From assembly GCF_902459505.1 (NCBI RefSeq), contig NC_047100.1, positions 30,504,469 through 30,568,468 on the forward strand: a DNA stretch of 64,000 bases, read 5' to 3'. This document shows, in pieces, positions 52,685 through 63,947 of this stretch (the stretch's first letter is position 1; each line of letters opens with the position of its first letter). The translations under genes were made by a program, and so were the position numbers. This DNA comes from Geotrypetes seraphini (Eukaryota; Chordata; Amphibia; Gymnophiona; Dermophiidae). A model generated the notes under the pieces. The model was not told the DNA's origin, did not search any database, and saw only the letters and a program-made list of their open reading frames with translations.

Positions 52685-52880
52685 TTCTCCTACTACTCAA
52701 AAAGTGATGTAGAAAATAGTGAGAAAGTGACAATGTTTGCATATGCTCAGAGGTGTGCAAAGCAATTATTAGATAAGAAGGGGGCAAGAAAACCCCCTGA
52801 CAGAGTTTGCACACCTCTGAGCATATGCAAACATTGTCACTTTCTCACTATTTTCTACATCACGTTTTCAGTAGGAGAAG
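52685..52880. repeat. Hairpin with perfect 58-bp arms
   Basis: 52704-52761 and 52806-52863 are perfect reverse complements over 58 bases, separated by 44 bases. The flanks (TTCTCCTACT... and ...AGTAGGAGAA) continue the inversion with a few mismatches to about 52685 and 52880. The arm contains TTTGCATATGCTCAGAGGTG. It is a compact foldback MITE of unknown superfamily, inserted between two parts of a CR1 tail. Confidence 0.85.
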
Positions 52881-52979
52881 AAATGCTATATAATTGTATT
52901 TTTTGCTATACTGTTTCTCATCTCCTTTATTATTTCTATAGCGCTATGACTCCCCTCCTTCCCTTCCATTCACTGGTCT

Positions 52980-53720
52980 GATATCTCTCCTCCCCCCACA
53001 TGTAACATTTCTCTTTCCCTTCCTCCTTTCTGCTCCCTGCAGTCCATCTTCCTTCCTCCTTTCTGGTCCCCCTCCCAGTCCAACATTTTTTTTTCTCTCT
53101 TCCTCCTGCATGCTTCTCCTCTGGTCCTCTTTCCCTCCCCCAACCAACATCTCTCTCTCTCCCTGAGTCCAACTTTTCACTCTCTGCCCTCTCCCCCTTC
53201 CCCATTTCTCCTTCCCTCCTTTCTTCCTCCCCATCCATCTTGCCCTCACCATGTCCAACTTTCTGGCTCCTGCACACTTTCTCTCTGTCCTTGCCTGTTC
53301 CCTCAAGTGGCATCCCTCCTTCCCACCCCCTAACCCAACATGCTCTCTCTCCATGCACCATCTCACCCTCCCCTCCAGTGTGTAGCACCTTTCCTTTCCC
53401 TCCCTTTCTGCCAGGTCCAGCAGCACCTCTTCTCCCTTCCTTTTACCTCCCTCCCTGTCTAACAGTACCCCTTCTCCCTTCCATGCTCCTCTTGTCCAGA
53501 AATACCCCTTGTCCCTTCCCTCCCCCCCCCGTCCAGCAGTACCTTCTCCCTTCCCTGCTCATGTCTAGCAGTACCCCTTGTTCCTTCCCTCCTCCTCCCT
53601 CCCTGTCCAGCAGTACCTTCTCCCTTCCCTGCTCATGTCTAGCAGTACCCTTTCTCCCTTCCCTCCTCCCCATGTTCAGAAGTACCCCTTCTCCCTTCCC
53701 AGCAATACTTCTCCTGTCTC
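52980..53720. repeat. Pyrimidine-rich minisatellite tract
   Basis: Almost all C/T on the plus strand, with repeats of CAGCAGTACC(C/T)TTCTCCCTTCC at roughly 40-70 base spacing. It forms the low-complexity arm of the foldback element ending at 54150. Frames across it are low-complexity artefacts. Confidence 0.7.
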
Positions 53721-54150
53721 TAGCCTAACAGCAACTCAATGTATATTTTTAAGTTTGGCAGACAGCTGCCGCTAGCAGTAGTTTAGCTGCGGTTTCATCA
53801 GGCAGCCTCGGGGCTTTTGCTAGGCCGGCCCGCTTCAATGATTCAATGTGAGCTGGCTTAGCAAAGGCCCCGAGGCTGCCTGATGAAACCGCGGCTAAAC
53901 TACTGCTAGCAGCAGCTGTGTGCCGAAATTAAAAGCACACAGAGCAGCTGACGGGGGTGCAGAGAGAAGCCAGGAGTCCCGGCAGATAATGACCATAAAA
54001 CTCAGTCCCAGCATACGCGGCAGTAGGAGAAGTCAGCTGACACAGGGGCCGCAGCCTCTCTTCCTGCCCAGTGTGCCACGGCACACTTAAAATCTCAGAA
54101 GGCACACTATTATGCCATGGCACACAGTTTGTGATACACTGGTTTAGGGA
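53720..54150 (-). mobile_element. hAT-type foldback element, second copy
   Basis: The right end read on the minus strand is CAGTGTATCACAAACTGTGT, a hAT-like terminus. A palindrome at about 53762-53925 repeats the arms of the 18740-18981 foldback (GGTTTCATCAGGCAGCCTCG). With the pyrimidine tract, the whole element may reach left to about 52900. Confidence 0.6.
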
Positions 54151-55285
54151 ATCCAGGCCTAAACTTTTAGTTATAGAAAAGTCAAAGTAATCCAGTGTTA
54201 GCAAAGACGTCCATCCATATCATAAAGACTAAATAAAATGTACTCCTTAATTATCAACAGGAAATGCCTGGATTTCACAAAAACTGTGGCAACAGTGATG
54301 GCACATTATCTGACCATGCCACCTCTAATTCAAAGCGAAACAATAACTTAAAATAATGTGACAATTTTTTTCACAAAGAATTTTTAAAACAGGAAGGAAA
54401 TCAAATAAATGTTCTAAGGCATCAGTACTATCTCAGTCATGTACTCTAACCATTATTTATTCAATGGATCTGCACAGATGTTTCCATTCATACTATTCAA
54501 AGGGACGTTCAATGATGAAATGGACATTTTATTTGCTGAAATAGTAATCTGTGCATTTGAAAAAGGATTTCTACAACTTATAAAACTGAATTACATATTT
54601 ATAAAACAAAGTATTTACAAAATATTAGCTGAAATATTCAGCATTAGACTCATTAACCAGAAAGACAGCACATTACACACACATTTGTCTGGTTTACACT
54701 ATAAACAGAAAAATATTAACATTGCTATAAAATACTCAAACTTTTGGTATTTTTAGATTTTAGAAATCTAAAATAGCTATAGCTTTGTAGTCTTCACTGC
54801 TCAAGAGAACAAATTCTAGGAGGCCCAGTTAGAAATGAGTACGCTGTAAAATCTCTGGGAACAGTCTCATCAATCCCAGGGCAACCCCCTGATGGCTAAT
54901 CTCCATTTTGGCACCAAAAGCACAAGCTTAGTTTCCACTTCAGTGATCCTCTGAAAGAGGTAGTGGGATCTCTATCTGATATCTAGGAATTAATATTCAT
55001 GCACTCTGGAGAAATTAGTGCTCTGGGAAGCCTGACCTATATCTTTAATCGGGTCAGATTTTCTTGTACAATATGCTGCTAGTTTCATGCCATGGTTTCT
55101 ACAGTATTGTAACTATTTATGCTTTAAATGGGGTGGGAAACATCCCAGGATACAGAGTGAAGGGGAGTTGGGATTTGGTTGATTTAAAGTTTTATAATTT
55201 GTTCTATGGAATGCAATCAAGAGATTTGTTGCTGGGTACTTATTACTCTCTGGTGCAGAGTTCTCAATATTGTCACCATTATCAT
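54151..55285. other. Intergenic, unassigned
   Basis: About 1.1 kb between HDHD5 and ISY1. No gene is recognised. A plus frame at 55064-55354 is possibly old LINE sequence but has no diagnostic motif. Confidence 0.3.
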
Positions 55286-55288
55286 ACA

Positions 55289-58200
55289 GCACAGTTACTT
55301 ACCGTAATAGGTTGCCCCTTTATCCAGGGACAGCAGGCAGATATTCTCACGTAAGGGTGATGTCACTGACGGAGCCCCGATACGGACCACTTTAAGACTT
55401 TAGAAAGTTTGCGATAGCCCGAACCGCACATGCAAGAGTGCCTTCCCGCCCGACGTAAGGCACACAGTCCCTCAGTTAAGATAAGCCAGTTAAGAAGCCA
55501 ACCCACGGAGATGAGTGGGTTGTGAGAATATCTGCCTGCTGTCCCTGGATAACGGGGCAACCTATTACGGTAAGTAACTGTGTTTTATCCCTGGACAAGC
55601 AGGCAGCAGAGTCTCACGTATGGGTGACCTCCAAACTAACAGAAATGGGATGGTAGGAGTGTTGGCCTTAGGAAAATAAATGTTGTAATACAGATTGGCT
55701 GAAGTGCCCATCCCGTCTGGAGAAGGACTCCAGACAGTAGTGAGAAATGAAGGTATGACCTGAGGACAAGGTGCCAGCTTTACAGATTTCCTCAATGGGA
55801 GTAGATCTGAGAAAAGCCACAGAAGCTGCCATAGCTCTAATTTTGTGGGCTGTGACACGACTCTCCAGTGCCAGTCTAGTCTGAGCATAGCAGTACGAGA
55901 TGCAGCCAGCCAGCCAGTTGGAAAGCGTTCTCTTGGAAACAGGATGCCCCAACTTATTTGGATCAAACGAGATGAACAGTTGGGGAGATGTTTGATGTGG
56001 CTTTGTCCGGTCAATGTAATGCAGTTTCTCCAGCATGAGAATGAGGCTTAGGAAAAAACACTGGTAGAACAATTGACTGATTGAAATGAAATTCAGTGAC
56101 AACTTTTGGAAGAAACTTTGGATGTGTTCGAAGAACCACCTTGTCATGATGAAAAACTGTGAAGGGTGGATTTGCTACTAATGCTTCTAACTCACTGACC
56201 CTCCTGGCAGGGATGAGAGCAATAAGGAAAACTACTTTCCAGGTGGCCATTGGTTCAAATGGTGGCTTCATCAAGCTGGAATGTATCACATTGAGGTCCC
56301 AGACTACAGGTGGGGGTTTGAGAGGTGGTTTAATATTGAAAAGTCCCTTCGAGAATCTGGAAACCAAAAGGATGAGAAGTGAGAGGCTTTCCCTCCACTG
56401 GTAGGTGAAAAGCTGTAAAAGCACTGAGATGAACTCTGATAGATGTAGATTTGAGTCCAGAGTCAGACAGAGAAAATAGATAATCCAACACCAATTCCAC
56501 TGCTAAGAAAGTTGGATCATGATGATGATGATGATGAAGACACCAGGAAGAAAACCGAGTCCACTTTTCTTGGTAACATTGTTGAGTGGCTGGTTTCCGG
56601 GAGGCATCAATAATGGAACGTACAGGCTGAGAGAGACGTAATTCAGAAGAACTTAACCCGAGAAAAACCAAGCTGTCAGGTGTAGTGATGGCAGGTTGGG
56701 ATGTAAGAGTGATTCCTGATTCTGAGTAAGCATAGTAGGAAATATTGGAAGAGATATGGCCTCCCTGGAGCTGTTGAAGAAGAAGGGAGAACCAATGTTG
56801 CTTGGGCCACCGTAGAGCAATAAGAATCATGGTGGCTGCTTCTCTCTTGAGTTTGAACAGAGTTCTTCACGAGAGGGATTGGAAGGAAGACACAGGACCG
56901 TCCAATCTAGGAAAAATGGATCTGTTTCCAGATGGAGGGGAGAGTAAAGTCTGGAGCAAAACTGGGGCAGCTGGTGATTGTGAAGAGCCACAAACAAGTC
57001 CACTTGAGGAGTGCCCCACTGAGCAAAGATGGACTGGAGAGTTGCAGAGTTGAGAGTCCATTTGTGAGGCTGAAGAATTCTGCTGAGGTTGTCTGCTAGG
57101 GAATTCTTCTCCCCTTGAATATAGACAGCCTTTAAGAACAGATTGCGAGCTGTCGTCTGGGCCTCCTGACACAACAGGAGAGAGCCCGTGCCTCCTTGCT
57201 TGTTTATGTAGTACATTGCTACTTGATTGTCTGTGTGAAGGAGGAGGACTTGAGTAGACGATGAAAAGCCTTGAGGCTCAGACCGGACTGGCACCAGTGG
57301 AGTCGATGTCGACAAGGGAAAAATTTGAGTCGGGAGCAGAATTTGTAACTGGTCCCGTAACTCATCCCTAAGCAAGTCTTGAATCTGTTGCTTCAAAGTA
57401 TGCACCAGTACTGCTGGCTTTTTTGCCAATACCTTCAGTGTGGTTCTATGCTCTGGCAATGAGGAGGCCGAAGTCGAGGCACTCACCGAAATCGGAGCGG
57501 AACGTTTTTTGGGTTTCCTCGAGGTTCACAGGACTTGGCTCACTGCTGCTGAGGCCCAGAGGGGGTAGGGGAAGGCTTCCTAGCCAGCTTACCCACTGTG
57601 AGTTGCGACACCAGAGTTAACAATGGTGGATGCACCCTTGGCATCGTCTTGGTCGGTGCGGTCTTGGGTATCACGGACGGTGTCAGAGATGAACTTGGCT
57701 CCATGTTCATTGCGGCGCCGAATAGTAGTCTTTGCTGAAGTAACCGGTTTTTGAGGGCGCGTTTCTGAAGGGACGAGCAATAGGAGCAAGAGTCGGCATG
57801 GTGCTCGAGTCCCAGACACTGCAAGCACCAGCGGTGAGGGTCAGTTAACGAAATTGCCCAAGCACAGCGACTGCACTTTTTGAAACCCATCGACGGCCGG
57901 GATGTGGACGGGAAGACAGCCGCTGACAAATCGAACTCTATGGCGAAGAGTCCATAAGGCCCAAGTGGGCCAGAGCCCGCAACAGGAAAATAAAATTTAA
58001 AAAACTACTACTGTTCTTTTTTTTTTTTAAAGAAAAAACGATAAGAAACAAATTATGAGGAAAAAAAAAAAAAATCACAATTCGCGAGAGCGGGAAGGCA
58101 AGCAAGAAAAATAATCTTCAACAGAAGCTGAAGTGAGTCTTACTAGCTCCGCGGAAACTAGAAAACTGAGGGACCGCGTGCCCTACGTCGGGCAGGAAGG

Positions 58201-58341
58201 CACTTGTGCATGCGCAGTTTGGGCTATCGCGAACTTACTAAAGTCTTAAAATGGTGATGCACTTTTAAAGTGGTCCATACCGGGGCTCCGTCGGTGACGT
58301 CACCCATACATGAGAATATGCTGCCTGCTTGTCCTGAGATA
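55289..58341 (-). mobile_element. DIRS retroelement fossil, internally deleted
   Basis: Same ends as the element at 23161-28995: AGCACAGTTACTTACCGTAA at the left, inverted GCCTGCTTGTCCTGAGATAA at the right, and an internal complementary region at about 55566-55605. In minus order it keeps a gag-like start (about 57930-57540, DPHRWCLQCLG), a short RNase H piece with LLHTDNQVAMYYINKQGG (about 57260-57180), and a tyrosine-recombinase region (about 56600-55668). Most of the gag and RT region is missing. It is clearly broken, with a large deletion and several smaller breaks, and older than its sister. Confidence 0.82.
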
Positions 58342-58344
58342 AAC

Positions 58345-59675
58345 ATACTTATTACATGCCAAGTCTTTAAGCTTAGGAAAAGGTGTTGCTAGCCATTTAA
58401 TTTAGTCATATAAGAGAAATAGTTGGAAACGATTATGCCACAACTGTTTAAATATAATCTTTTCTTGATCTTGTTGGGAAACAGGGATTTCCTGCCAGGG
58501 CGGTGGGGGTAGGGGGAGGATTTTTAGACGCTGGAGGGACATAGGATTGTAATGGGTGGGTGATATGATGAATGACCAAGGCAATTACAATCTTTTTAAC
58601 TTGCCTACTATAGATAATTCTGGGTTTCATCATCATTATATTTCAAGTTTGGCTAAGCGAGACAAGATGGTAGCAGCAGCCCAAAAATTACATGTGTGTT
58701 TGGGTTTGTGCCACACTAGGAAATTATCTTTATCTTATCTACAAAAGACGTCACCATTAGACAATCTTTCGGCTGAACCAGCTGATGACTTAGGGATAGA
58801 AATAGACACCATTTAAAGGAATTTGGATTTCATTCTTTTCTCTCAACATGCTCTTCCAAGAGAGTGAATATAAAATTTTTATTCAGAGCGTATCAGGCCC
58901 ATATAACACCTACTGGCAGCAGCCCCAAATGTGGGTCCCTAAGAACTACAGTGGGTCACATGTTTTGGATGTGCCCGCTAGTAAACAGATTTTGGAGTCA
59001 AGTGTGGGAGTTTCTTAGTCCGCTACTGACTGGTACTTTAGCTTTTGTTGCAAAGACAATATTATTTTAATAGAGGGATCCCATCTGTTCTTAAGCAAGG
59101 CCCTGGGGCTTGGGAAGAAAGCTATATTGTTGCACTGGGGAGATACTGTCTCTTCTACACACTAGATCAATGGCTTTACCTTGTGTATGAGAGGAAAGGT
59201 ACTGGTTATGGGGAAATTGTTCTATGGAAAAAATCCAAGCTGTCTGGGACCTTATTGGGGTGTACTATCACATGGAGAGAGAAGCCTATTACTTAATTAA
59301 ATTGTCTCTCTCTTGTTTCCGGGGTTTCTCTCTTTTTCTTGCATTATGGGTTACTTCCTTTGGCTATTGCCATGTTGACTTGTCATCAATGTTACTTTTT
59401 TTCACTATAATTATTGCTGAACATCAAATGGGGGGGATTATAGCCCCCAAAATGAGAAAACCTAAGAAGGTATACCTGGGTGCTCTATTTTGTTGTAAAT
59501 TGTTATATACTATGTTTTCATCAGAGTTTCAGTTGCTTCCTTGTAATGTTTGGGAGGTAGAGGTCCGTATGTGCTAGATATTCTTCATACGGATTTTGAA
59601 CGACTTTTGTCACTGATGTTAGTTGGATGTACCTTGTATTGTTGAAGTATACCTAATAAAAATATTTTTTTTTTA
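58345..59675 (+). mobile_element. L1-like LINE 3' end
   Basis: Plus translation contains RAYQAHITPTGSSPKCGSLR and TVGHMFWMCPLVNRFWSQVW, the Cys/His-bearing C-terminal region of L1/Tx1-type ORF2. It is followed by a 3' UTR ending AATAAAAATATTTTTTTTTT at about 59673. Stops and a shift break the frame. The 5' part is lost at or before the DIRS junction. Confidence 0.7.
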
Positions 59676-59799
59676 AGGGGGAGGAATCAACTCCAGGCAC
59701 GTTAACTGTTTCATTTAGCTCTGTACAAAGACCAGCCATGTTCAGGTACTTGTCAAGTCTGTCTTTTGCAAAGTAACCTGCTTTAATAGCAAAAAGATG

Positions 59800-59907
59800 C
59801 TAGATTCCAAGGAGGCGTTTAGCTTCTTCGCTTTGTGCCATGAGTGTTTCACTGGCGTACTTTTGTAAAAGCTCCATTTTCTTTCGCCGGACAAGAGCCT
59901 CTTCAAT
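59800..59907 (-). CDS. ISY1: ISY1 terminal exon
   Basis: Acceptor CACTTGCAG, then 35 codons (IEEALVRRKKMELLQ ... SEEAKRLLGI) and TAG at 59802-59800. It encodes a basic, helical C-terminal tail conserved across vertebrates. Confidence 0.95.
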   Translation of the reverse strand: MEEALVRRKKMELLQKYASETLMAQSEEAKRLLGI

Positions 59908-61829
59908 CTGCAAGTGCAAGACATATGGAAAAGGCATCAGGCTATAAACTGACAATCACTGAAACTTTCAAGCTAGCACAGACAGTTAAGGGTGACATCT
60001 GGGCATAGGTTTGTGGGTATCTAACGCAGAAAATGGTCTTGAACCGAAGCAAATATTAAAATGAATGGGAATGAGCTACCCCAAGGCAGCGATTTCTTAC
60101 TCACCTCCTGCTGTGACGGCACTGGGACATGTGCAATAAACGTCTGCTGCCCTTCATCATCTTTTTCTTTGTCGTCCTCATCATCAGACTGCAAGTCAAC
60201 AACAAGAAACTAGTTGGAGAGTGGCAGTTTAGATACATTTTCAAGTTGCTGCATAAATTCAATAAAACCGTACTAAGCTGTTACAGTTACACTATAGCAT
60301 GCAGAACTGCGAGAAATGTATAACATCTTGAATAGCTCCATTCATAGGATTCTCTGACTTTCATAAAGTCTTATCCTTTCCTCTAAATTAATGCAATGTA
60401 GGACCTAAGGCTCTGATTGTCCCAGGTTGCTTAGGGGAACCATTATATTCTGTAATTCCTTGTACAGGTTTGAGCCTTGCCTGAGCTCCACCCATGTGTA
60501 CAGCCCCAATCAAATACGAAGCAAGTTGAAGCAGCAATTTACAGAATAATGCATAGGCCCAATTTTGGCAGCTATGAACATATGTAATTATTCTAAACAT
60601 ATACAAGTTATCAGCATGTGTTATTTTATTTATTTAAAAAAAGTATATTTCACTTATACATAAAAACAATCATAAGATCAAAACCCCAGAGATAGTATAA
60701 AACAAAACAAACAGAGAACATTTCCATTAATCACTTCAATTCTTCACTCACTGCTTCTTAACCACTTAAAAAGCTTCTATAAAAAGAGATGCTTTTAATC
60801 ATTTTTTTTTTTAACTCTGAAAGTTATTATTCATTCTCAGTTGTCCCACCAGATTATTCCAAAATAGCCATAGCTGTGGTATTAGCATACCTCACATGCT
60901 GTTCTCTGATCTTAAGGACATAAGAATAGCCTTACTGGGTCAGACCAATGGTCCATCAAGCCCAGTAGCCCGTTCTCACAGTGGCCAATCCAAGTCCCTA
61001 GTACCTGTCCAAAACCAAAGGAGTAGCAATATTCCACGCTACCGAAACAAGGCAAGCAGTGGCTTCCCACATCTTTCTCAATAACAGACTATGGACTTTT
61101 CCTCCGGGAACCTGTCCAAACCTTTCTTAAAACCAGCTACTCTATCCACTCTTAACACATCTTAAGGATCGATGGGCTGATGTAATATCACAGCATGTGA
61201 AAGATACCACAGTATCTGGTGAATTGCATGAAAAATCAATACCGACACATTAAACACTATTTGAGATTCAAAAGGTAGCTAATGCAATTTTCGTAGTAAA
61301 ACTGCCACGTGCTCAAATTTACTGCCACAAAAGATTAAACACACTGCAGCATTCCAAACCACTTGTAAAGATCCACATTTGGAGGATGACATCCCCAAAT
61401 CCAGTGCATTATAATAATCCAACCTTTGCAATCCAGCACTCTGAATCACAAGACGAAAATCATATGGGGACAGCATTGATTTTCATCTACTCAAAAGCCG
61501 CATCCGATAGAAAGCAGAGAAAAGCAGATCCTTCATGGATAAAAGAGAATCTGTCCAAATGGCCAAAACTTTCATTTTCTTTCACCATAATGGATCTTCA
61601 ACCCATTTTTGCAAGATTCAAAATAGCATGAAATTATGCATGCAGCTGCACCACTCCCAGTATGAAGGTGTTCATACAGATCAAATCATTTTCTTTCCCA
61701 TAAGCTGAGCCATTTATCCTTTCAGTACCTCCTTGTCATTAACGGCATAAATATTGATGTCATCCTCTTCTGCTTTTTCTCCTCTGGCGAGATGATTCTC
61801 TTTCTCAGCCTTCCATTTTTCCACAGCTT
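59800..61829 (-). CDS. ISY1: ISY1 gene, 3' part (last three coding exons seen)
   Basis: ISY1 is a component of the catalytic spliceosome (NineTeen-associated, yeast Isy1 homologue). The three exons join in frame and encode the last 96 residues or so: EAVEKWKAEKENHLARGEKA, an acidic linker with DDINIYAVNDKE and SDDEDDKEKDDEG, then TFIAHVPVPSQQE, and IEEALVRRKKMELLQKYASE up to KRLLGI. This closely follows the human C-terminus, with a shorter acidic linker. Exons for the N-terminal Isy1 domain are not in view. The gene is on the same strand as HDHD5, 7.6 kb upstream. Confidence 0.93.
60105..60188 (-). CDS. ISY1: ISY1 penultimate exon
   Basis: Twenty-eight codons, phase 0 at both ends, from GACTTGCAG to GAG|GTGAGT. 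Encodes an Asp/Glu/Lys-rich linker and QQTFIAHVPVPSQQE, the conserved peptide before the C-terminal helix. Confidence 0.95.
60625..61620 (-). mobile_element. LINE remains in ISY1 intron (L2-like plus CR1 tail)
   Basis: At 61480-61270 the minus translation gives QSAGLQRLDYYNALDLGMSS and CGSLQVVWNAAVCLI, the post-RT region of L2/Jockey-type LINEs. A CR1-like antisense 3' end (CTTACTGGGTCAGACCAATGG) is inserted at 60912-61150. The AT-rich 60625-60900 looks like the 3' tail of the first LINE. All are diverged. Confidence 0.6.
61729..61829 (-). CDS. ISY1: ISY1 third-last exon
   Basis: Starts in phase 1 (two bases complete a Glu codon) after ATTGCAG and ends GAG|GTACTG, an unusual donor with C at position 4. 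Encodes AVEKWKAEKENHLARGEKAE and EDDINIYAVNDKE, matching human ISY1 in order. Confidence 0.92.
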
Positions 61830-61974
61830 CTGCAATGACTTAAGACAAAAGCAGGATTTGGCATAAAAGCAACATTCAATGAATTTGATTCTTTTCCCCT
61901 TCCATACCATGTTGAATTCATACTTTGGATACAACAAAGCTAGGTTTTCAGTAGATCCTAATTATTATGCATGA

Positions 61975-62049
61975 CCTCCAGTATTATAGACCGAGTGTAT
62001 CGCCTTTAATTTAATTAATGGCGATACACTCGGTATCTAATACTGGAGG
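61975..62049. repeat. 75-base hairpin, 30-bp arms
   Basis: CCTCCAGTATTATAGACCGA... to CGCC is mirrored by GGCGATACACTCGGTATCTA... to GGAGG around a 15-base AT-rich loop. Arms differ only by a small rearrangement (TATAGA versus TAGATA). It lies in the intron just upstream of the third-last ISY1 exon. Confidence 0.75.
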
Positions 62050-62699
62050 TTAGTTGTTGTTTGATATATACTCGAGTTTCTCCATTTCGAGAGAGATATG
62101 CATGCACACTTCACACATATTCACTAGGGATATACATCTCTGCAACCTTTGACGGCTGAACTTGTATACCCCACCTTGCTCCCGCCCTGCTATTACGATC
62201 CCACGAACGCTTGAATTCTGGTCCAGTTGGGATTAGAATGAAAGAGAGGAGAAAATTAAATCAAAATTTCAGAACAGATCATGTTAAATTTTGCATCACT
62301 AGGTCACATTACCATTAAGCAATTACTGAATAGCCTGGCACTTCCCTCCTCATTTGTGCTAAACCTTAACATATATTAATGGCATGGAAACTTGGCAAAT
62401 TGTCCAAAACACGTACATAAAAGACTCCAAAAGACATGGCTCTTTGCCTAGTCTGTGGATGTTTCCTCAGGAGCTTTGCAACCCACAGCAACCTGCCACA
62501 TAATCAAGTCAGTTTTGGCAGCAGTCATGTTTCGTTCAGTCAACGCAGTCATAAATCAGGGAGGTTCTCTTATGTTTCTTTGGCATGAATCTTTGCAAAA
62601 ACTAAAAGCACCAAGTCAGGTCCTCCCCCAGATCTGGATCCAGCCCCTCTCGAGGCAAAGCAGCATCGCCTGCTAACGATTACCCTGACATTGAAACAA

Positions 62700-62785
62700 A
62701 TGGGTAATGGGTAATGGATAATGGGTTGGGTAATGGGTTGCATACGAAGGGGTAATGGGTAATGGGTTGCATACGAAGGGGTTTC
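62700..62785. repeat. GGGTAAT-type short tandem repeat
   Basis: Repeats of GGGTAAT and a longer unit containing GGGTTGCATACGAAGGGG, which occurs twice (about 62735 and 62764). It abuts the 5' edge of a LINE fragment. Confidence 0.75.
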
Positions 62786-63358
62786 GTCAGCCGTAAGGAG
62801 GAAGTCATTATGCCATTGTATAGATCCATGGTGAGGCCCCACCTGGAATACTGTGTGCAATTCTGGAGGCCGCATTATCGCAAGGATGTGCTGAGACTGG
62901 AGTCGGTGCAGAGAATGGCCACCCGGATGGTGTCGGGACTCAAGGATCTTCCATATGAAGAACGGCTTGACAAATTACAGCTATACTCGCTCGAGGAACG
63001 CAGAGAGAGGGGAGACATGATCGAGACGTTCAAGTATCTTACGGGCCGCATCGAGGCGGAGGAAGATATCTTCTTTTTCAAGGGTCCCACGACAACAAGA
63101 GGGCATCCGTGGAAAATCAGGGGCGGGAAACTGCGAGGTGACACCAGGAAATTATTTTTCACTGAAAGAGTGGTTGATCGCTGGAACAGTCTTCCACTAC
63201 AGGTGATTGAGGCCAGCAGCGTGCCTGATTTTAAGGCCAAATGGGATAGACACGTGGGATCTATTCACAGAGAAAGGTAGGGGAGGGTCATTAGGGTGGG
63301 CAGACTAGATGGGCCGTGGCCCTTATCTGCCGTCTATTTCTATGTTTCTATGTTTCTA
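62762..63358 (+). mobile_element. CR1-like LINE 3' end with open C-terminus
   Basis: An intact 172-residue frame (62762-63280) covers the ORF2 C-terminus: RPHLEYCVQFWRPHYRKDVL, VSGLKDLPYEERLDKLQLYS, RGDMIETFKYLTGRIEAEED, FFTERVVDRWNSLPLQV. The short 3' UTR has GGGCAGACTAGATGGGCC and ends with (TTTCTATG)n, as CR1 elements do. It is 5' truncated but undamaged in what remains, so recent. Same family as 17340-17672. Confidence 0.82.
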
Positions 63359-63361
63359 AGC

Positions 63362-63945
63362 CCTTTTCATCCCAGTCGCCCTCAGACTGAACTTCCCATC
63401 TTGCGCATGGCACTATGGGGGGGACCCCCAACACCAGCTCTCCGAGGGTTCCATGCGACCATTGTTAATCAGGTAAAGTTCAAACATCACACAGCCCCTG
63501 AGGATGCTCACAAGCTCCTTTCAGGGGTTTTGTGGCCACGTCACGGCTGCACTTGTGCTGTTCCACAGTTCAAATCTGGACTTTTTCCCTGGCCCTCGGA
63601 CCAACTGGCCACTAACACCCCCCTGAGGAACTAGAGGAAGCTAAGCCACTGGCTCTCACCATCTCCCTATGTGGTATGTGGAACACAGATGATTCATCAC
63701 ACCTGTTTTTAAGCAAAACCGAGGTAGATAGAGGCTTTTATTTTTCAAATCAGGAAATCCAAGATGGCCACAACGGCAGCAATATTAGCACCAAAAAGGG
63801 CCCAGGGGAGCTACACTGGGGATTAAAAATGAGCAATTTTAGAGGTGGGGGAACCTAACTAACTCCTGAACTTTATTTTTTTTTAAAGTCCATTTTAAAG
63901 ACCTCTCCCCCCATTTCGTTTTCCAGTTTGTTAGTCTGTTACTGT
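63362..63945. other. Unassigned stretch
   Basis: About 580 bases with no recognised gene or repeat. Two short plus-strand frames have no known domain. Confidence 0.3.
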
Positions 63946-63947
63946 GC

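Noticed and set aside
62700-62785. Interstitial telomere array
   Set aside because: The unit is GGGTAAT with a longer duplicated phrase, not TTAGGG, so it is a simple tandem repeat.
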